64,000 nt of DNA from Epiperipatus broadwayi (GCA_028023455.1 JAQFVV010006293.1:1749844-1813843), one strand, 5' to 3'; positions 12,290-25,984 are shown, counted from the first letter of the stretch. Translations and numbers: made by a program. The notes: generated by a model not told the origin, from the sequence alone.

Positions 12290-14830
12290 ATGAGTTGGCA
12301 GCTGAAGACAAAAGGTGCTAAGAATCATTTGACCCAGGCTGCCATTTGATGATGAACTTTTATTTAGATACTTACAATTGCAGATCACTTTCAAATGAAG
12401 GAAGATTGCACAAATTATTTAATATTATATGGGACATTGTGTTGAACTTTATGAAGTTACATCTAGAAAAAAATGAAGTGACAATTGATTTTAAAAAGGA
12501 CATATGTTTTGCTATAAAGGTACAAATATTGGAAGCATAGATGGAGTTGTTACTCATTACAAATAAAAAAAATGGAAGAACAACAATATAGAAATTAATA
12601 GTATATCAGACAGAGTGGCAAGATTAATTATTCAATTTTAATGGAAGATATCAAATATAGATAATTAAGATTTATGCATCAGCAATTTCTCATTATGATG
12701 AAGAAATACAATATTTTTATATAGATGTACAAAATGCTTTTGATGAAATCAAACAACATTTTAAAATTGTTTTGGGAGTCCTTAATGCTAGAATTGGAAA
12801 ATGGTTGAAAAATGAATATGCTGTAAGTAAATGTAGCTATAGTGTTAGAAATGAGAGAGGACACAGATTTGTGGAATTCACAAAGAAAAACTGTATATTA
12901 TACATTTTTTCTCTGAGAAAAATAGACATGGAAGCATTCAAATGTAGATTCTGCCCAATTGGATTATATTTTAACAGCAGAAACTATGTATTTCAACATT
13001 GTATCATCGATTAGTGAAATGTAAGATACATTTTAATGTAAAAATTAGAAACACAAAAATTATTAACAAAAATTGTATTTTCAATTAATATTCATAACCT
13101 TTAAAACATTCCAATAAATTTCAACATTTTCAAGATAATTTAGATTTGAATGAAATCAATAAGAAGATAACTAATACACTATTAAGAACTGCAACAAAGA
13201 TGGCTATTATAGAAAAACAGCAAATTATCAGTAAATTTTTTTACCGAGACAAGATTATGTATGAAGTAAAGAAGGAGCATAAAAATATATAAAAATGATC
13301 TTATTAAAAAGAATTAAATGTCTAGAGTTTTGTAAAATTGTATGAAAAAGAATTAATAATAATATAAGAAAGGATAATTACAAATTGACAAGGAAAGCAA
13401 TAGAAGAAAATAAGTCTCAAAAGTATAAAACAATTTCTTGGTATTAGTAGAAAAGTTATTTCTGAAATATGAAGAAAATATGGAACTGTTATTAAAGAGG
13501 GAGATATCATAAAATGTTGAAAGAATTCTATCAACAATTATATAGTAATAAAGAACAAGAAATCAAAGTATCCCTATAGTTATTATATCTTCTGAATTGC
13601 CCAACATTTAAAATGGAGTTAGATGTGTAATTAAATGTATAGAGAAAAAGCTCCAAGAAATAATGGAATTATTATTTATATCTTAAAAGAAGCAGGTGGA
13701 GAAATAAGGAAAATTATTAACAAAATTATATACCAAATATTAAAATGATAAAGATGTACCAAATGATTGGAGATGATAAAGATATCATTTCTATACAAAA
13801 TCTTTATCTCATTTGCAGAAATCTTTGGATTTTAATCAACTAAAAGAACAATCTGAATTTAAAAGTTGTTTTAACACAGCAAATCATATCCAAAATATTG
13901 AGAGAACTTCTAAAAAGATCCAATGGATATGAGTTGTCATTTTGCTTTGAATTTGTGATTATGAAAAAATATTTGGTTCATACTCTGAAGAATATTTGTC
14001 AAAATACAATAGCATTGATACATGGTGATACTAAGAAAAATTACATTGAGAAATGTTTATGACTGGATGATTTTAATGTCTGCATAATTTTTTATATCAA
14101 TTTTACAAGTCTTTTTGGGAATATAATGAAAAGCTAAAGGAGTAAAAGTAATTGGTGATTATGTAATTCATTTAGGTTTTGTAGATGATGTGGTTCTTTT
14201 TGCAAATAATATTTCAGAACATTAGGAAATGTTTCAAGAATTATCAGATGATATTAAGAAAGTAGAATGAAAGGTTAATGTATAAAAAAACTAAAATAAT
14301 ATTTAATGGCTTTTTTCAGAAGAAGAAAACAAAGATAATTGATCAAATTAATTATATTAAAACGAAATATGATTATATGTCGTAAAAGAAAGATTTTTAA
14401 TGGATGTGTTTTACCAATTTCATTTTATTGATATGAGACTTGGACACATAATAGAAGAGGAATTCTGAGACTCAGACCACTTCACAAAGTATGGAGAAGT
14501 ATATGTTAGAAGTAGCAAGAAAAGAATGGAAATGAAATACATGGATGAAAGAACACAGTTATTACTGATGTCATTAAAAAAATTGGGAAACTGAAATGGA
14601 GCTAGACTGAATATATTGCAAGGGATGATTATAATAAATGAACAATTGCAGTATTGAAACTGGATCTAAAAAGATCTAGAAAATGATTACATATTAGATG
14701 GAATGGATGAAATCAAAAAAATTGGTTGGTCTGTTGAGGAAAAGAGAAGTTAGTGATCAAAGAAATAAGATTAAACTTGAATAGACCTTCATTCTGAAGG
14801 GGATTAATAAGGTGTTGATGATTTATTAAA
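12290..14830 (+). pseudogene. degenerate RTE-type LINE (endonuclease plus reverse transcriptase)
   Basis: Non-LTR retrotransposon remains, read in pieces across many stops and frameshifts. From about 12345 the reading TYNCRSLSNEGRLHKLFNI matches the start of an apurinic-type endonuclease; at 12772-13014 the pieces GVLNARIGKWL, VRNERGHRFVEF and YFNSRNYVFQHCII match its central and C-terminal parts. Reverse transcriptase pieces follow: KAPRNNGII with EAGGE (about 13640-13700), LDFNQLKEQSEFKSCFNTAN (about 13830), and a catalytic FVDD box at 14178-14189 (usually FADD) in GDYVIHLGFVDDVVLFANN. C-terminal pieces with ETWT (about 14430) and a final FILKGINKVDDLLNK-like end (about 14790-14830) complete it. 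Order and length match an almost full ORF2. It lies between two candidate exons, i.e. probably in an intron. It is non-functional. Confidence 0.8.
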
Positions 14831-14897
14831 TAAGTAAATATTAAGGACTGTTTCTCTTTAATTTAAAATGTATATTTCTTTTTATTTCTATTTGCAG

Positions 14898-14924
14898 TAT
14901 GCCGCCCTCCTTCAAATTTCATTT
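14898..14924 (+). other. candidate 27-nt microexon
   Basis: A strong acceptor (pyrimidine tract ending TTCTATTTGCAG) precedes TATGCCGCCCTCC, and CATTT/GTAAGG offers a donor. In phase 0, inherited from the exon at 12023-12069, it reads YAALLQISF. Read through, the frame stays open to a TAA about 20 codons later. Another frame (CRPPSNFICKEDIYFHES) is also open, so the correct phase and exon end are uncertain. Confidence 0.3.
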
Positions 14925-14929
14925 GTAAG

Positions 14930-17900
14930 GAGGATATTTATTTCCACGAAAGTGTGCTTATTTTTCTGTGATATATATGTGCTATAAAAATAATAAGACT
15001 TGTCAAAATTTTATAAAGTACAATCATGTTTATAATAATAATTTTTAGGTAAGACAAAAAAAAAGCTTCAAAGAATATTATGCAGTCAATATAAAAATCA
15101 ATAATATCTTCTTAGGTCAATATATTTTGTAGAAATTGGTAGATTAAAGTTATCCAAAAGATTGGAGTGCAAACATTTGGGGGAAACTTCTTTTTTTTTT
15201 TTATCTACTAACATTTGACTAATTTAATATTTTAGAAATTACTCCACAATTAATTATTTAAAATTATTTCAATTATATATATATATATAATGCTTATGTA
15301 AGTAGTTGAAAGTACTTCTGTATTTTATACTTCATGTTATTAATGTTATTATTTGTTTTATTATTATTATAAATAACCTGTAGTAAATGTTTTTGTTTAT
15401 TTTACTTATATTCATTGTTTAATTACCCAGAATATTATATTTATTATTATTTTCTGTAAATAATATATATAAAATATCAAGTATATCAAATACAAACACA
15501 AAGTAGATGAACAAATCATAATTGATATTTAAAAAAAAAAACACACAGACATCTCATGAAAAAAAAATCCCATAAATTAATATATTCTATTTATTCAGCT
15601 GTAGTAACAAATTCATAATTATGTAATAGAAGTGATTGTATTTTTATGAAGAAAAATATTATAGATTGCTAACTATATGCAAGAAAACAATTGAAAATTG
15701 AAAATATGTATCAAAATAACAAAAAATGATGATATAAAGATTGGAACAAAAAATCTTAAAATAAGTAGAATATTGCCCAGAGCATATTTAATTGTGACAT
15801 AAATTAGTCATTCCACTATTCTTTTTTTTAAAAAATAAATAAAAATATCATAGTTTTTCTTTTTATTCTTATTATTTCAGTGAATGAATGAGTAAACATA
15901 CATTCAATAAAATATATGCAAATGTGTTGCCTTAGTTTATTATTAATAATTATATTATTATTTTTAAATTTTGCTTATACTATAATTTTAATTTATATAT
16001 GATACTATACATATAAAAAAGCATCTGTGTTATATATGTGTGTTGAAAAGTATTGCACATTTGCATTTCCTATAAACAATATGTATTCTATTCTAATCAA
16101 TATTTATTAACAAAATGTGAGCTATTGTATGTAGTGTATATGAGGATGCTTGGAATAAAATATAGCACCTATGCAATTCCACTGCAAATGTGTGATTTAA
16201 AATTTTATTATTTATCTGAGAACTAAATTTTTAACAATTATTATAAATTGTATTCATTCTAAAAAAATTACCAAAAAATTAAAAGTAGATATTTATATTA
16301 GACATTACAAAATTGTGGTAAAGCAATCTGTAAATAATTTACTATATAATTCACTGATATTAAGTAATTTTATTTCACTTTAAAAACTAAATGTGTTTTT
16401 ATTTTGATTAATAACATACTTTATGAAAAGATTTGTCATTGTGATCATCATCATTTGCACCACTATATATTTTGTAAGATTAATAATTTATAGGATAGTG
16501 ATTTGATTAAAGCTACATCAACCAAAAATAAAATGATAAGACTAGCACTAAAAAGATACAATACAGTATAGAGTTTTATAGAATTAAAATATGATTAATC
16601 TATTTTATTAAATTTTCATCCTGTGTCCTTGTCAATGCTTTTATTTATGTCTTACCCAAAGTAAAGAAGATTTTCATTTTTAATAATCACAAAAGCAAAA
16701 AAGTGCTAGTTTTATTCAGTGCACTAAGCAATAAAAACATACTTTTGATTACATGTTACAACAAAGTATATTAATAAAATTTACAAATGAGTGCATCAGG
16801 TAAAATGTGTTGACTCAATTAATTTTTTTTTGGATTAAAATAGTTAAGAACATTATTTTGCTAGTGACAAAAAATTGTAAAATACAGCCATTGTAATTGT
16901 AAATTATTTTACAGGGGGAAAATGATTCTGTGCATTATGCACTTAATAATCAATGTTATATGGTCAGTAATTACTAAACCTAAATAAAACACCATTTATT
17001 TACTCAGTTGTAAATCGCATATTCAAGATAATGTTGTCTTTTATTGTAAACATAAAAAAATGCGTCTTTACATGATAGCAAAAAAGATTTGATCAGTTAT
17101 CTTATTAAAAACTACAACAATCAACTGTACATTGCATTTCTTTGTCAAATTTTTATTTAGTTTCATTACATTTAAATGAATTCATGAAATGTTGTTAAAA
17201 AAAAAAAAATCAACCACAGTCTAAAAAAAAGAAATTCAAATTTTTAATGGTTAGATATTGCAAAAACAAAAAATTTTGAAAATAGAACATAAAGTGCATT
17301 AAAAATAAAATGTAAAATATACATTTTTTTTTCTTCATGCTTTATTTTACTTTAAAGAATTATGATTCAAGAGATATTCATTTGCTACATAAAAAACAAA
17401 ATGGGGAGCTGTCAATGAAAAAATTATATATCTATTTTTTTTAAAAAAAAAATTAATGGTTTTTTTAATAATATGCTTATATAATGTTTATTCTTTAACT
17501 TTTTTTTCTCCAATTTGAGCGTTATTTTTTAATCAAATTTGTATATATGTTGAGTTTAAAATAACGATTTTTTCCCCCCATAGGAAGTCATTATAATTTA
17601 TTTTTTAAATGAGATTTTTGATTTACCATGCATTGGGGGGGGGGGGGGCATTTTATTTTACTAACTGTCATAAAGGTGTGTATATTATATTATAGCCAAA
17701 TTTAATTAAAAGTTCTCTTTGGGATTTAATTAATATATTTTATATCAATAATATGTGATAAATTCTAAAGTTTGTAAAGTAAAAGAATTTTATTTTTTTA
17801 ATTAATTTATTTTCTAAATAAATTGTATTCTTCTAAATTTTATGTAGTCTATTTATTTTGCACTTTGATAATTCTGAATTTAATAATTTGTTGTTTTTTA

Positions 17901-20900
17901 TATAGAAAAGGATTATTTAGTTATCAAATCTACTATACCCAGTTTTTAACCATCTTTCTTCAAAATTTCAAATTAAAAAAGAAATGTATTTCAAATTACC
18001 ATGGTAAATTGACATATTTTCTGCCTCTATGCTATTTACATATTGATAAACTCAAGAATTAAAAGTTCCTATATCAAAATTAACCGTTCACTTCTGGTGT
18101 GTGAATTTGGCATGATCTCATGAGCATTAAATTTTTTTTTTGTTACTTTTTAAATAAATTAAAAACTATATATAAAATTCAATTTTTAAATTCTAATCAA
18201 GAATTCTCTCACTCTTATTTCATATATATATATAAGACCCAGAGCAGCACTTAAAAGGGAATTATTTTAAGTTTAAAAAAACGTTAACTATTTAATATAT
18301 TATTAACATCTGATTAGTTTTTTCTAATAAAATAATAAACGGAAATTTCCACATTAAAATATTTTCAACAATTATATCCGTCAAAAATTATGAAATTATA
18401 TAGGTATATATACACACATAAATAGATATTTTAAGTAAAACTATCTATATACAGCTTATTTCAGGGCTGTTTTTCTTAGTATTTTTCCATAGGTAAATAG
18501 ACGAAACAATATTCACAGGGCTTCACCCATTTTTGACAATAATTATATAGCCTACTGTATTGATTATGGCCAATTATTTCAAATAAAAATGTCAAGTTTT
18601 AACTGAATTTGCACTACAGTTTATGGACATGGAAGGCAAATGTTTTGACTAATATATGCAATTACAAATATGAATAATGTACAACTCTACTTGATTATTA
18701 AGTATGGTTTATTTTGTAATTTTTGTAAACATAATTTTATTATTTGTAAGTAAATTTGCAATATATATATATATATTGTTTTGATTTTTTTATTTTGTAT
18801 TTAAGCATTTTATTCTGAAGTATGCATTAAAGTGAAATTACTAGTGCATATTTTTTTACAAAAGAAGTTTATATGATTATATGTGTGCAACGAAACTTCA
18901 CTGCAACATTTCCATTTCTTTCATTTTCCCACATATTTTATTTTTTATAGTTCTGAAACTAAGTTCATATACATAAAGTTTTACTTTTTCACCTTCAATT
19001 TTTCAAATTGTCTGTTTTCTTGAAATTTGAATCCATGATTCTAATCCAGCATTTTTCTCCATGTATAGTTTTTTTAAAAAAAATTGTAATCATGTATAAT
19101 AGTACTCTTTGTATTGGGGGGGGGGGGGTAAGTGAGAACTTATAAACTCATCATTGTAAACACTTATGAGCATTCACTTTTTGAGTTTCAATTCATTACA
19201 AATAGCTTTCCTGCATATTTGTTGTCATCACTTTGATTTATTATTGTATTATGGTTTTGTATCTTTTACAATATAGTATTATTTGATCATCTAAAGGAAG
19301 AAGGTAATGAACTTTGCATCCTGAATGTTTTCAGTCTTGAAGTATTATATGTATTTTGAATCAAAGTGTAAAGATTTGAAAATATCTAATCTCTATAAAA
19401 CATAGTTTTTAAACATTATATGTCATCATTGTGGTATTAAAATAGTATACATATATATACTCACATTTTGCAATTATTAGTTATGGAATGTCTTGAATGA
19501 CTAAATCAGAGTTGTATTTTACATGTTTTCAGAAATAATAATGGTTGCTTGCTACTATGGCTTTCTTGTATACATTATTTTCATCCTCCATTCCCTTGAA
19601 AATTGATCGATTTAAGTTTCACCATGTATATGCAAAATGAAATGCTACAAATTATCTTGAAATTTGAAGGTCTGATAAATTATCACCAGTGTTTGTAATG
19701 TTTCAATTAAAAGCACTGAAATAATCTTTAGGAAGATAAAGTGACCAACACATACCTTCAGACAATGTGCAGTGATGCATGTTTTTTCCCCCAATCTGTT
19801 CTCTTTTCAAATAGTATTAAGGTAATAGAGCACTATGAATAAATAATAACACTTCATCGTCATCATCAGTAATAGTTAGCTATTTCTTGTCACTCCTTCA
19901 AACACTTATTTTAGCATTTCAAATCTGCAGCTATAAATTAAAATATTAAAGTCTTTTACATTTATGATAAAATATGTAATTACATATTTTTTATTAAAAA
20001 AGTTAATTATATATTTTATTCTTAATTTAAAAAAAATCTCCATCCACAGACCTAGGAGTGGAAATCAGTACTATTAGTGATTGTTTTACAAAAGATCTAA
20101 ATTTAGTAGCTGAAGTCATAATTTAAAAATAAAATAAAAATAGTAATGAAGAGTTTAAGGAATCTATTTTTTCTTTATGATTTTCACTGCTATTAATAAA
20201 TAATAATGAAAAATTGCTTCATTTTCAACTGTATAGCAACTCAGTCAAGTATGAAAATAGATTAAACGTCCAATGATTTATATATTCACAGAAGCGATAT
20301 TTTTCACAGTAATATTCATGTATGATGTATGTTAAATATAAAATATATTATTTAATAAATTTTTAAGAAAATGTTTTTTAATTATTGTTTTTAAATAGAA
20401 ATGCATATCCACTTATATATATTATAAATGTAATAAGTTTGCTTGTTATTTCTATAAATTAATTGCTATTAGCACGCTCATTATATAACATTCTATAAAT
20501 TAAATACGACTTATCGCTTTCGAGAACTTATGGTTTCTCTATAGTTGCGTATAAGCTCACTTATTATATTTATTACATATAGAAGTAATTATGAATTTTA
20601 AAAAAACTAAGGAGAATAGACACACGTGTAAATATTAATTTAATAATAAATTTAGATTTTACATCCAATCATAGAAAAAAAAAATGATGTAGTGTATCGC
20701 ACTAAATATAATCATCAGTGTCTAATATTTATACATTTAAACAATATTAATGAGTTTGACAATTCTCTCTTACTATAGCATTCACTCGTTAAAGTCAAAG
20801 ATTTGGTACCTGAAAAAAAAAGGCTTTTGTTTTGGAAAATGAGATCTAGTATTAGATTACCTAATGGAGAAATTAATTTAAATGATCTCATGATTATTTT

Positions 20901-21107
20901 TAATACTGCATATATTTTAACTTTGTGCAGATATAAATCTTAGCAACATTTAATAGAATAATAATAAATCATATATATAGAAATAATATTAGTAATTCCT
21001 ATTAATGGAGACATTCAACTAATTAAAAGAACCTCTGCATTAAATAGTAAATCATTTTATATTCAATGCTATACATGCATATATATTCATGATTGGTTTT
21101 TACAAAT
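14930..21107. other. 6 kb of AT-rich DNA without a recognisable gene
   Basis: Low-complexity sequence with (TA)n tracts (about 15272-15289, 18752-18776), G runs at about 17635-17648 and 19117-19128, and many A/T homopolymers. No protein-like frame, TIR pair or structural RNA was seen. It looks intronic or intergenic. Confidence 0.6.
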
Positions 21108-21331
21108 GTTGCAAAATTCATTTTAATTATTTTATCTTTCTGTATTTAGAAGTAGCTGATAATAATTGAATGAATCCTATATTTTCTAGACCTAAAATAA
21201 GACCAATCTTTATATAGAATTGTTGCAAAGTTCATTTTAATTATTTTGTCTTTCTGCCTTTACAAGTAGCAAATAATAACTGAATGCAATTCTATATTTT
21301 CTAGACCTAAAATAACACCAATCTTTATAAT
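21108..21331 (+). repeat. tandem duplication, period about 114 bp
   Basis: Two adjacent copies (from 21108 and from 21222) share 'gttgcaaa', 'ttcattttaattatttt', 'gtagc', 'ctatattttctagacc' and 'accaatctttata' in order, with about 10% differences. Non-coding. Confidence 0.75.
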
Positions 21332-22015
21332 TATATAATAGATTAAAATCATTTTCTTATTGTAAAAATACATGTCAAGTAGTTACAATTTTTTTGGTGT
21401 AGTTTTGGTAATTTGTTAACCAAAAAAAATTTAATACCTAAATATCTGTACAAACTGCCATTTATTTTAATTTCATCTACCTACAAAGGGATTCAATCTT
21501 ACAATATGATTGAAATGCTCAACCATTTAAATTATTACATAATAAAGTTAATGTTATCATTTTTGAAGATTAATATTTCAGTCTTAGAATTAGCTAATAT
21601 CTTTCATGATTTATCATCATCATTAGACTTTGTTTTAGGAAAATCACATAGAAGTTTTCATCCTGGTAACTGCATTTAAGTCAAATGATTATTTTATTGA
21701 GTTTGTGTATACTTCTTTCATTGACAATGACCTAATACTGTCATTCCATGATTTAATTAATCAATTAGTAGTAATAGTGAAGCCTACTAGTCTGATTAGG
21801 TTTACTTCTCTAGTGACAATAAGGTTTGACTGTAAGGTTTGTTTAGCTTGTAAGATCTCACCGATAGCAAAGCTATATTTAGCAATTGTCCTTGTAATCA
21901 TTATAGAGAAGTTCCATTCTAATTTCCATAATTCCAAATTTTCTCTCACTAAAAAATAATCTGTTGCTCATCATTAAATATTTTGGATCACTCTTTTTTA
22001 AATTGTTATAAAGGT
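21332..22015. other. sequence with overlapping short frames, unidentified
   Basis: Frames of 84-88 codons on + (21413-21679, 21705-21959) and 62 codons on - (21761-21949) overlap in a slightly less AT-rich stretch. None has a motif I recognise. They may be remains of an old element. Confidence 0.3.
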
Positions 22016-22190
22016 TGATATATATATATATATATATGGGTGGATGGATAGATAGTATAATGTGGATGGATAGATAGTATAATGTAGAACCTATGAAATG
22101 ACTTCTTACATGAAACTCCCATCGGATGACACTCCAGGCATAGGTTCTACATTATACTATCTATCCATCCACCCATATATATATATAAAC
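22016..22190. mobile_element. palindromic MITE (foldback hairpin)
   Basis: A (TA)n-gggtggatggatag-atagtataatgt arm at about 22018-22092 is followed by 'agaacctatg'. It is mirrored by 'cataggttct' plus the complementary arm ending in ccacccatatatata (about 22138-22190). The loop is about 40 nt. The left arm holds an extra ~22-bp tandem copy (ggatggatagatagtataat) missing from the right arm. The AT-repeat ends suggest insertion into TA, as in Tc1/mariner-type MITEs (inference). Confidence 0.75.
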
Positions 22191-22472
22191 ATTCCTATCT
22201 AATTACAAAATTATTTATACAGTAATATGAAATTTATCTAGATGTCTAGTCCTAATCCTCTAAGACATCTTCCATCACTATGCATATCTCCCTTAATGCT
22301 GGTTAGGTCACGTATTTCCACAATCAAATATCATCTTCTTATACTTCATCATGTAGAAATAATGTCAAATTTTGTATTGGTTCCTCAATCTTCTGCAATA
22401 TTTTCATTTTTTAGAATTTTACTTTAACATGAATGTGCACAATATCACTCGGTGATTCAGTGACTTATTATT

Positions 22473-25350
22473 AGGGTTTCCAGTACCGAAGTCTTCTCTA
22501 AAACCGATATTTCAGTACTGCTATCAATACTGAAACTGAAATACCAGTATTTTTGATATTCAAAAGAAGTCGTAAACAAAATTAAAAAAAACATAAGGAA
22601 AAACAGAACATTCTTTAATTCATTTTTCAAAAAATTGACAAAACATAAATTTAAAAAAAATTAGCAAAACAAAAAAATAAAAGAATTTAAATGGAATAAC
22701 AAAAACTATTTAATTTATTTTTGTTTTAAAAAAATAGGTTTTTAAAAGGCAAAAATTATTGTTGCTGTCATTCAAAAGCATTGACTAAATTTTTGTTAAT
22801 ATTTGATTGAAAAAATGCAGATAGCAGATATTTTTAAAGAGGGCATCTGACTATATTTTGGGGAGTGACATAATAAAAAATCAGACAGCATTGATGTTCT
22901 TGAGGAAGAAAACTAAGGATTTTTTTGTAAACTATAAGGTTTATGTTCACTCCCAAACTCCATTTAGTGAAGATATGAATGTTCTGCACTGCACCAGTTA
23001 TGTGATTTTGAAGATGAGAACATTTATTGGTCAACATAATGGAGTCAAAAGATCTACCCCTATTCTTTACATGCATTCCTAAATTCAACATTGGAAAAAT
23101 GTTATACAATAATATCTGATAAACATTGAAAAGTATACAGTATTTTATGCAAATGGATGCCATTAAAAATAGACTAAAGCTAGCTTAAGTAATTCTTGGA
23201 ATCATTAAAATATTATAAACCTTTTAAAAATAATTTTAAATGAAACCACATAATTCTAAAAAGAATAGACACTAAAAATCCTAATTTTATTGATAGAATA
23301 AACAGGAAATTCATTTGGACATCAAATATCATAGAAAACATGGAATATAATATGTTAACAATGATGATTTTAGGAATTTTATCTTTGCTTCAGATTTTAG
23401 CAGTGTTAAATAAGTTTTAAATGTTAATTCGATCTCAATTTTGGAATTGAACATTATAGAAAATAATCTAAACTATCTCCCTGCACAAAAATCAGGTTTC
23501 TCCAATGATCGGAACAGAAGTTATTACCCTTTTCCAGTGGATTGGGGGCCACAAAAAAAAAAAAAGTAAAAAAATTTTTTCAAATCAACACAGAATAACA
23601 ATGAAGTGATTCCTGAGCTAAAAAATAATGATCTAAAGACAAAAATGAGTACAAATGATGTTTTAGACCTAAACAGAGGCATTGAAGCTGCAAATTAATC
23701 ATACTCTTTTAAGCAATAATTATTGAGAATTTTCCAAAGTTTAACAATAAACTTTCAGATTATACTTGAATCATTGATTACTAATGAGAGAACACAGAAG
23801 TTTGATAATGATTAAGGGTGGATATTCAGCACCATTAACCTCAGTGTGCAAGATGATATGGACAAATGATTTGTTCTCATAGTGTGCAAGTAAATCTGGC
23901 TTGATTTCAAGACTACATGAATTAAATGTTGTATTGGTGGCTGTGAGTTTGCACTTCTTTTCCTCAAGTATGGTGATAGTGGTTATAAGTGGCTTGGTTC
24001 ATTTGAGGGGGTGGTTGATGATCATTGTCTAGCCTGGGAATACCTGCCAGGAGAATGAAAGTCACTAACTTCACATGGACTTCGCCATGATGGGATACTG
24101 CACCCATTGATGGACTATTTGATAGATCAGTGTTGATTTGCACTCACTATTATTAGGTTTCATTTGTTAGCTTTAAATTTGGTGCATTTGTAAGGTAGTT
24201 GGTATGCTTTGGGCCACTGCCAATTTTTGTAACATTGATGGAGTTTTGTTGTAATATTTTGTGGGCATGGATCTGCATTCCTGTTTTCTTCCTTTGGGGT
24301 GGCAGATATTAGGTGTCTGGTTTATGGTGCGGGCTGTTGATAATTTTGCTACTACCCGGAATACCTACCGGGAGGGTACATTGTCAGAGTCTCAGTGCTA
24401 TTTCTGCTCTAATCAGCTGCTGTGCCCCCTGATAGGCTGGTTTTGGGCAGTGTCGATCTGACTCATTTCTTATTACTTATTAGTTTTTTCCCAAGTTGGC
24501 TTTCCAATTTTAGGTAGGTAGACCAATTGTGATCCCTGCCCATTTGGACTGCTAATTGGGAGGCAGAGGTATCTGGAATGGTCTTGACATGGTTCAGTTG
24601 TGGGTCAAGAGTTTATTGCTTGGTGAACTTGGACCTTGGACCTCGCTTCCTGTTGTGGTGGTTGGCACAGTGCTGGACTTCACTACCTATTCAACTGAAG
24701 CATTTATGTCTGCTTCGGTGCCCCAGGGGAAGCATTTGGGTCTTTGCTATGGGGCCCCAGGGGTAGGATCATTGGGTGATGGTTAACTTCTCAACAGCCA
24801 GGCCATGTGGGTCCATGTACAGATGCACATTAATCACATTACAGCAATTTTTATGGATGTAATTGTTTTTTGAACATTTGTACATTTTACATTGTAACAT
24901 TGAACACTGTGTAATCCTCAATGGGTAAGTGTACCCGAAAATTTTTATAATCTTTTATTAATAAAGGTTACCTTTGAAAGAAAGTATACAGTAATTATCA
25001 TATTTTGCAGTAATTTTATTTCAAATTTTGAGTAAAATTGGTAACGGTATTCGAAAAATACTGTATCTGAAAATGCTGTAATTTTTACGCACATATTTAT
25101 TAGCATAAAATTTTTATTATATTTTAATGCAAAAGAATAATAATAATAATAATACCATTTATAAAATTTAATTATTCTGATAGGAGCTTTTTAAAATATT
25201 TTGAATCTGGTATAAAATTCCAAGAATTATATCTGATTCAAAGTATAATCAATACCGAAATACCATTTTTTTTAATTCGATATTTCATTATTGAATTTTC
25301 TTCAGTAATACCACGTTCCTGGTATTGGTAGAACCGGTATTGGAAACCTG
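22473..25350. mobile_element. TIR-bounded DNA element, hAT-like ends, with nested insertion
   Basis: The left end reads GGGTTTCCAGTACCGAAG (from 22474) and the right end, reverse-complemented from 25350, reads CAGGTTTCCAATACCGG. They share GGTTTCCARTACCG. CAGGGTTTCC-type termini are common in hAT elements, but I could not see a convincing 8-bp target duplication. Inside each end, further 'ataccg'/'cggtat' motifs are repeated in inverted orientation. Internal sequence from 22560 to 23800 is very degraded; overlapping frames at 22834-23163 (-) and 22858-23082 (+) resemble nothing I know. A GC-richer block (23820-24990) appears to be a later insertion. Confidence 0.5.
23820..24990 (+). pseudogene. 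LINE-like 3' fragment inside the TIR element
   Basis: This 1.2-kb block is much GC-richer than everything nearby. A frame at 24556-24786 contains SVPQGKHLG, resembling the VPQGSxLGP motif of non-LTR reverse transcriptases, after a sparse decayed frame. The block ends with CCTCAATGGGTAAG, AATAAAGGTTACC and a TTTGAAAGAAAG tail, similar to the short repeated tails of Jockey/I-type LINEs. Everything is interrupted by stops. A host gene relic is a less likely alternative. Confidence 0.4.
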
Positions 25351-25755
25351 GTATATACATTTAAGTGAAAGTTAAATCTCTAGACAGGGATTGAAATCAA
25401 GAACCTAGAATGTGTAGAATTGTCAATCATGCATGTTAGCATCTTAAAATGCTATATATATTATGTATAAAAATTATCCTTAACAGTATTAATCTAATTC
25501 AATATCCATTAGTAATTCAGTTAGTTATTTCCAAAGAGATAAGGGCAATGTGTGTGAGAGATTACATTTATGGATATCTCAAATTAAAACAATACAGGTG
25601 GGCAGGTAGGATTTGAATTCTGATTACCAGTATACATAAATAACTGTTTATGTTTTCTAGTAATTCTGTCCATTAACAATGTGCATGCATAAATAATTAA
25701 CCCCAGAAAAGCAATTGTTGTATCACTTAACAAATACTTTAGCAAATCCTCCATA

Positions 25756-25954
25756 TAGTAGTGCCACCCAGTGTAAACCTTAATAATCAATGAATGCAAG
25801 AAGGTTTATGCCTAAAATCTCTATCTAATGCCTTCTCATCAATATCTCCAGACTAGTAGTGCCACCCAGTGTAAACCTTAATAATCAATGGATGCAAGAA
25901 GGTTTATGCCTAAAATCTCTATCTAATGCCTTCTCATCAATATCTCCAGACTAG
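25756..25954 (+). repeat. near-perfect 98-bp tandem duplication
   Basis: Copies 25756-25853 and 25854-25951 differ at about one site (atgaatgcaag versus atggatgcaag). This is the freshest duplication in the window. The segment (agtagtgccacccagtg to tctccagactag) belongs to the foldback family that continues downstream. Confidence 0.9.
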
Positions 25955-25984
25955 TTTCTAGCTTGTGACTTTTATCAGTGAGGA
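25943..25984 (-). ncRNA. degenerate type I hammerhead ribozyme motif
   Basis: On the minus strand: stem I 5' strand UCCUCA, then CUGAUAA (G8 of the CUGANGA core changed to A), a poorly paired stem II region, GAAA, then CUAG forming the minimal stem III, and GUC followed by UGGAGA. The stem I, stem III and GUC parts match the copy at 59607-59647 almost base for base. Probably inactive because of the core change and the broken stem II. Confidence 0.5.

Noticed and set aside
24556-24786. 76-codon frame as an independent gene
   Set aside because: It overlaps another open frame in the same GC-rich block and is better explained as part of a decayed LINE.
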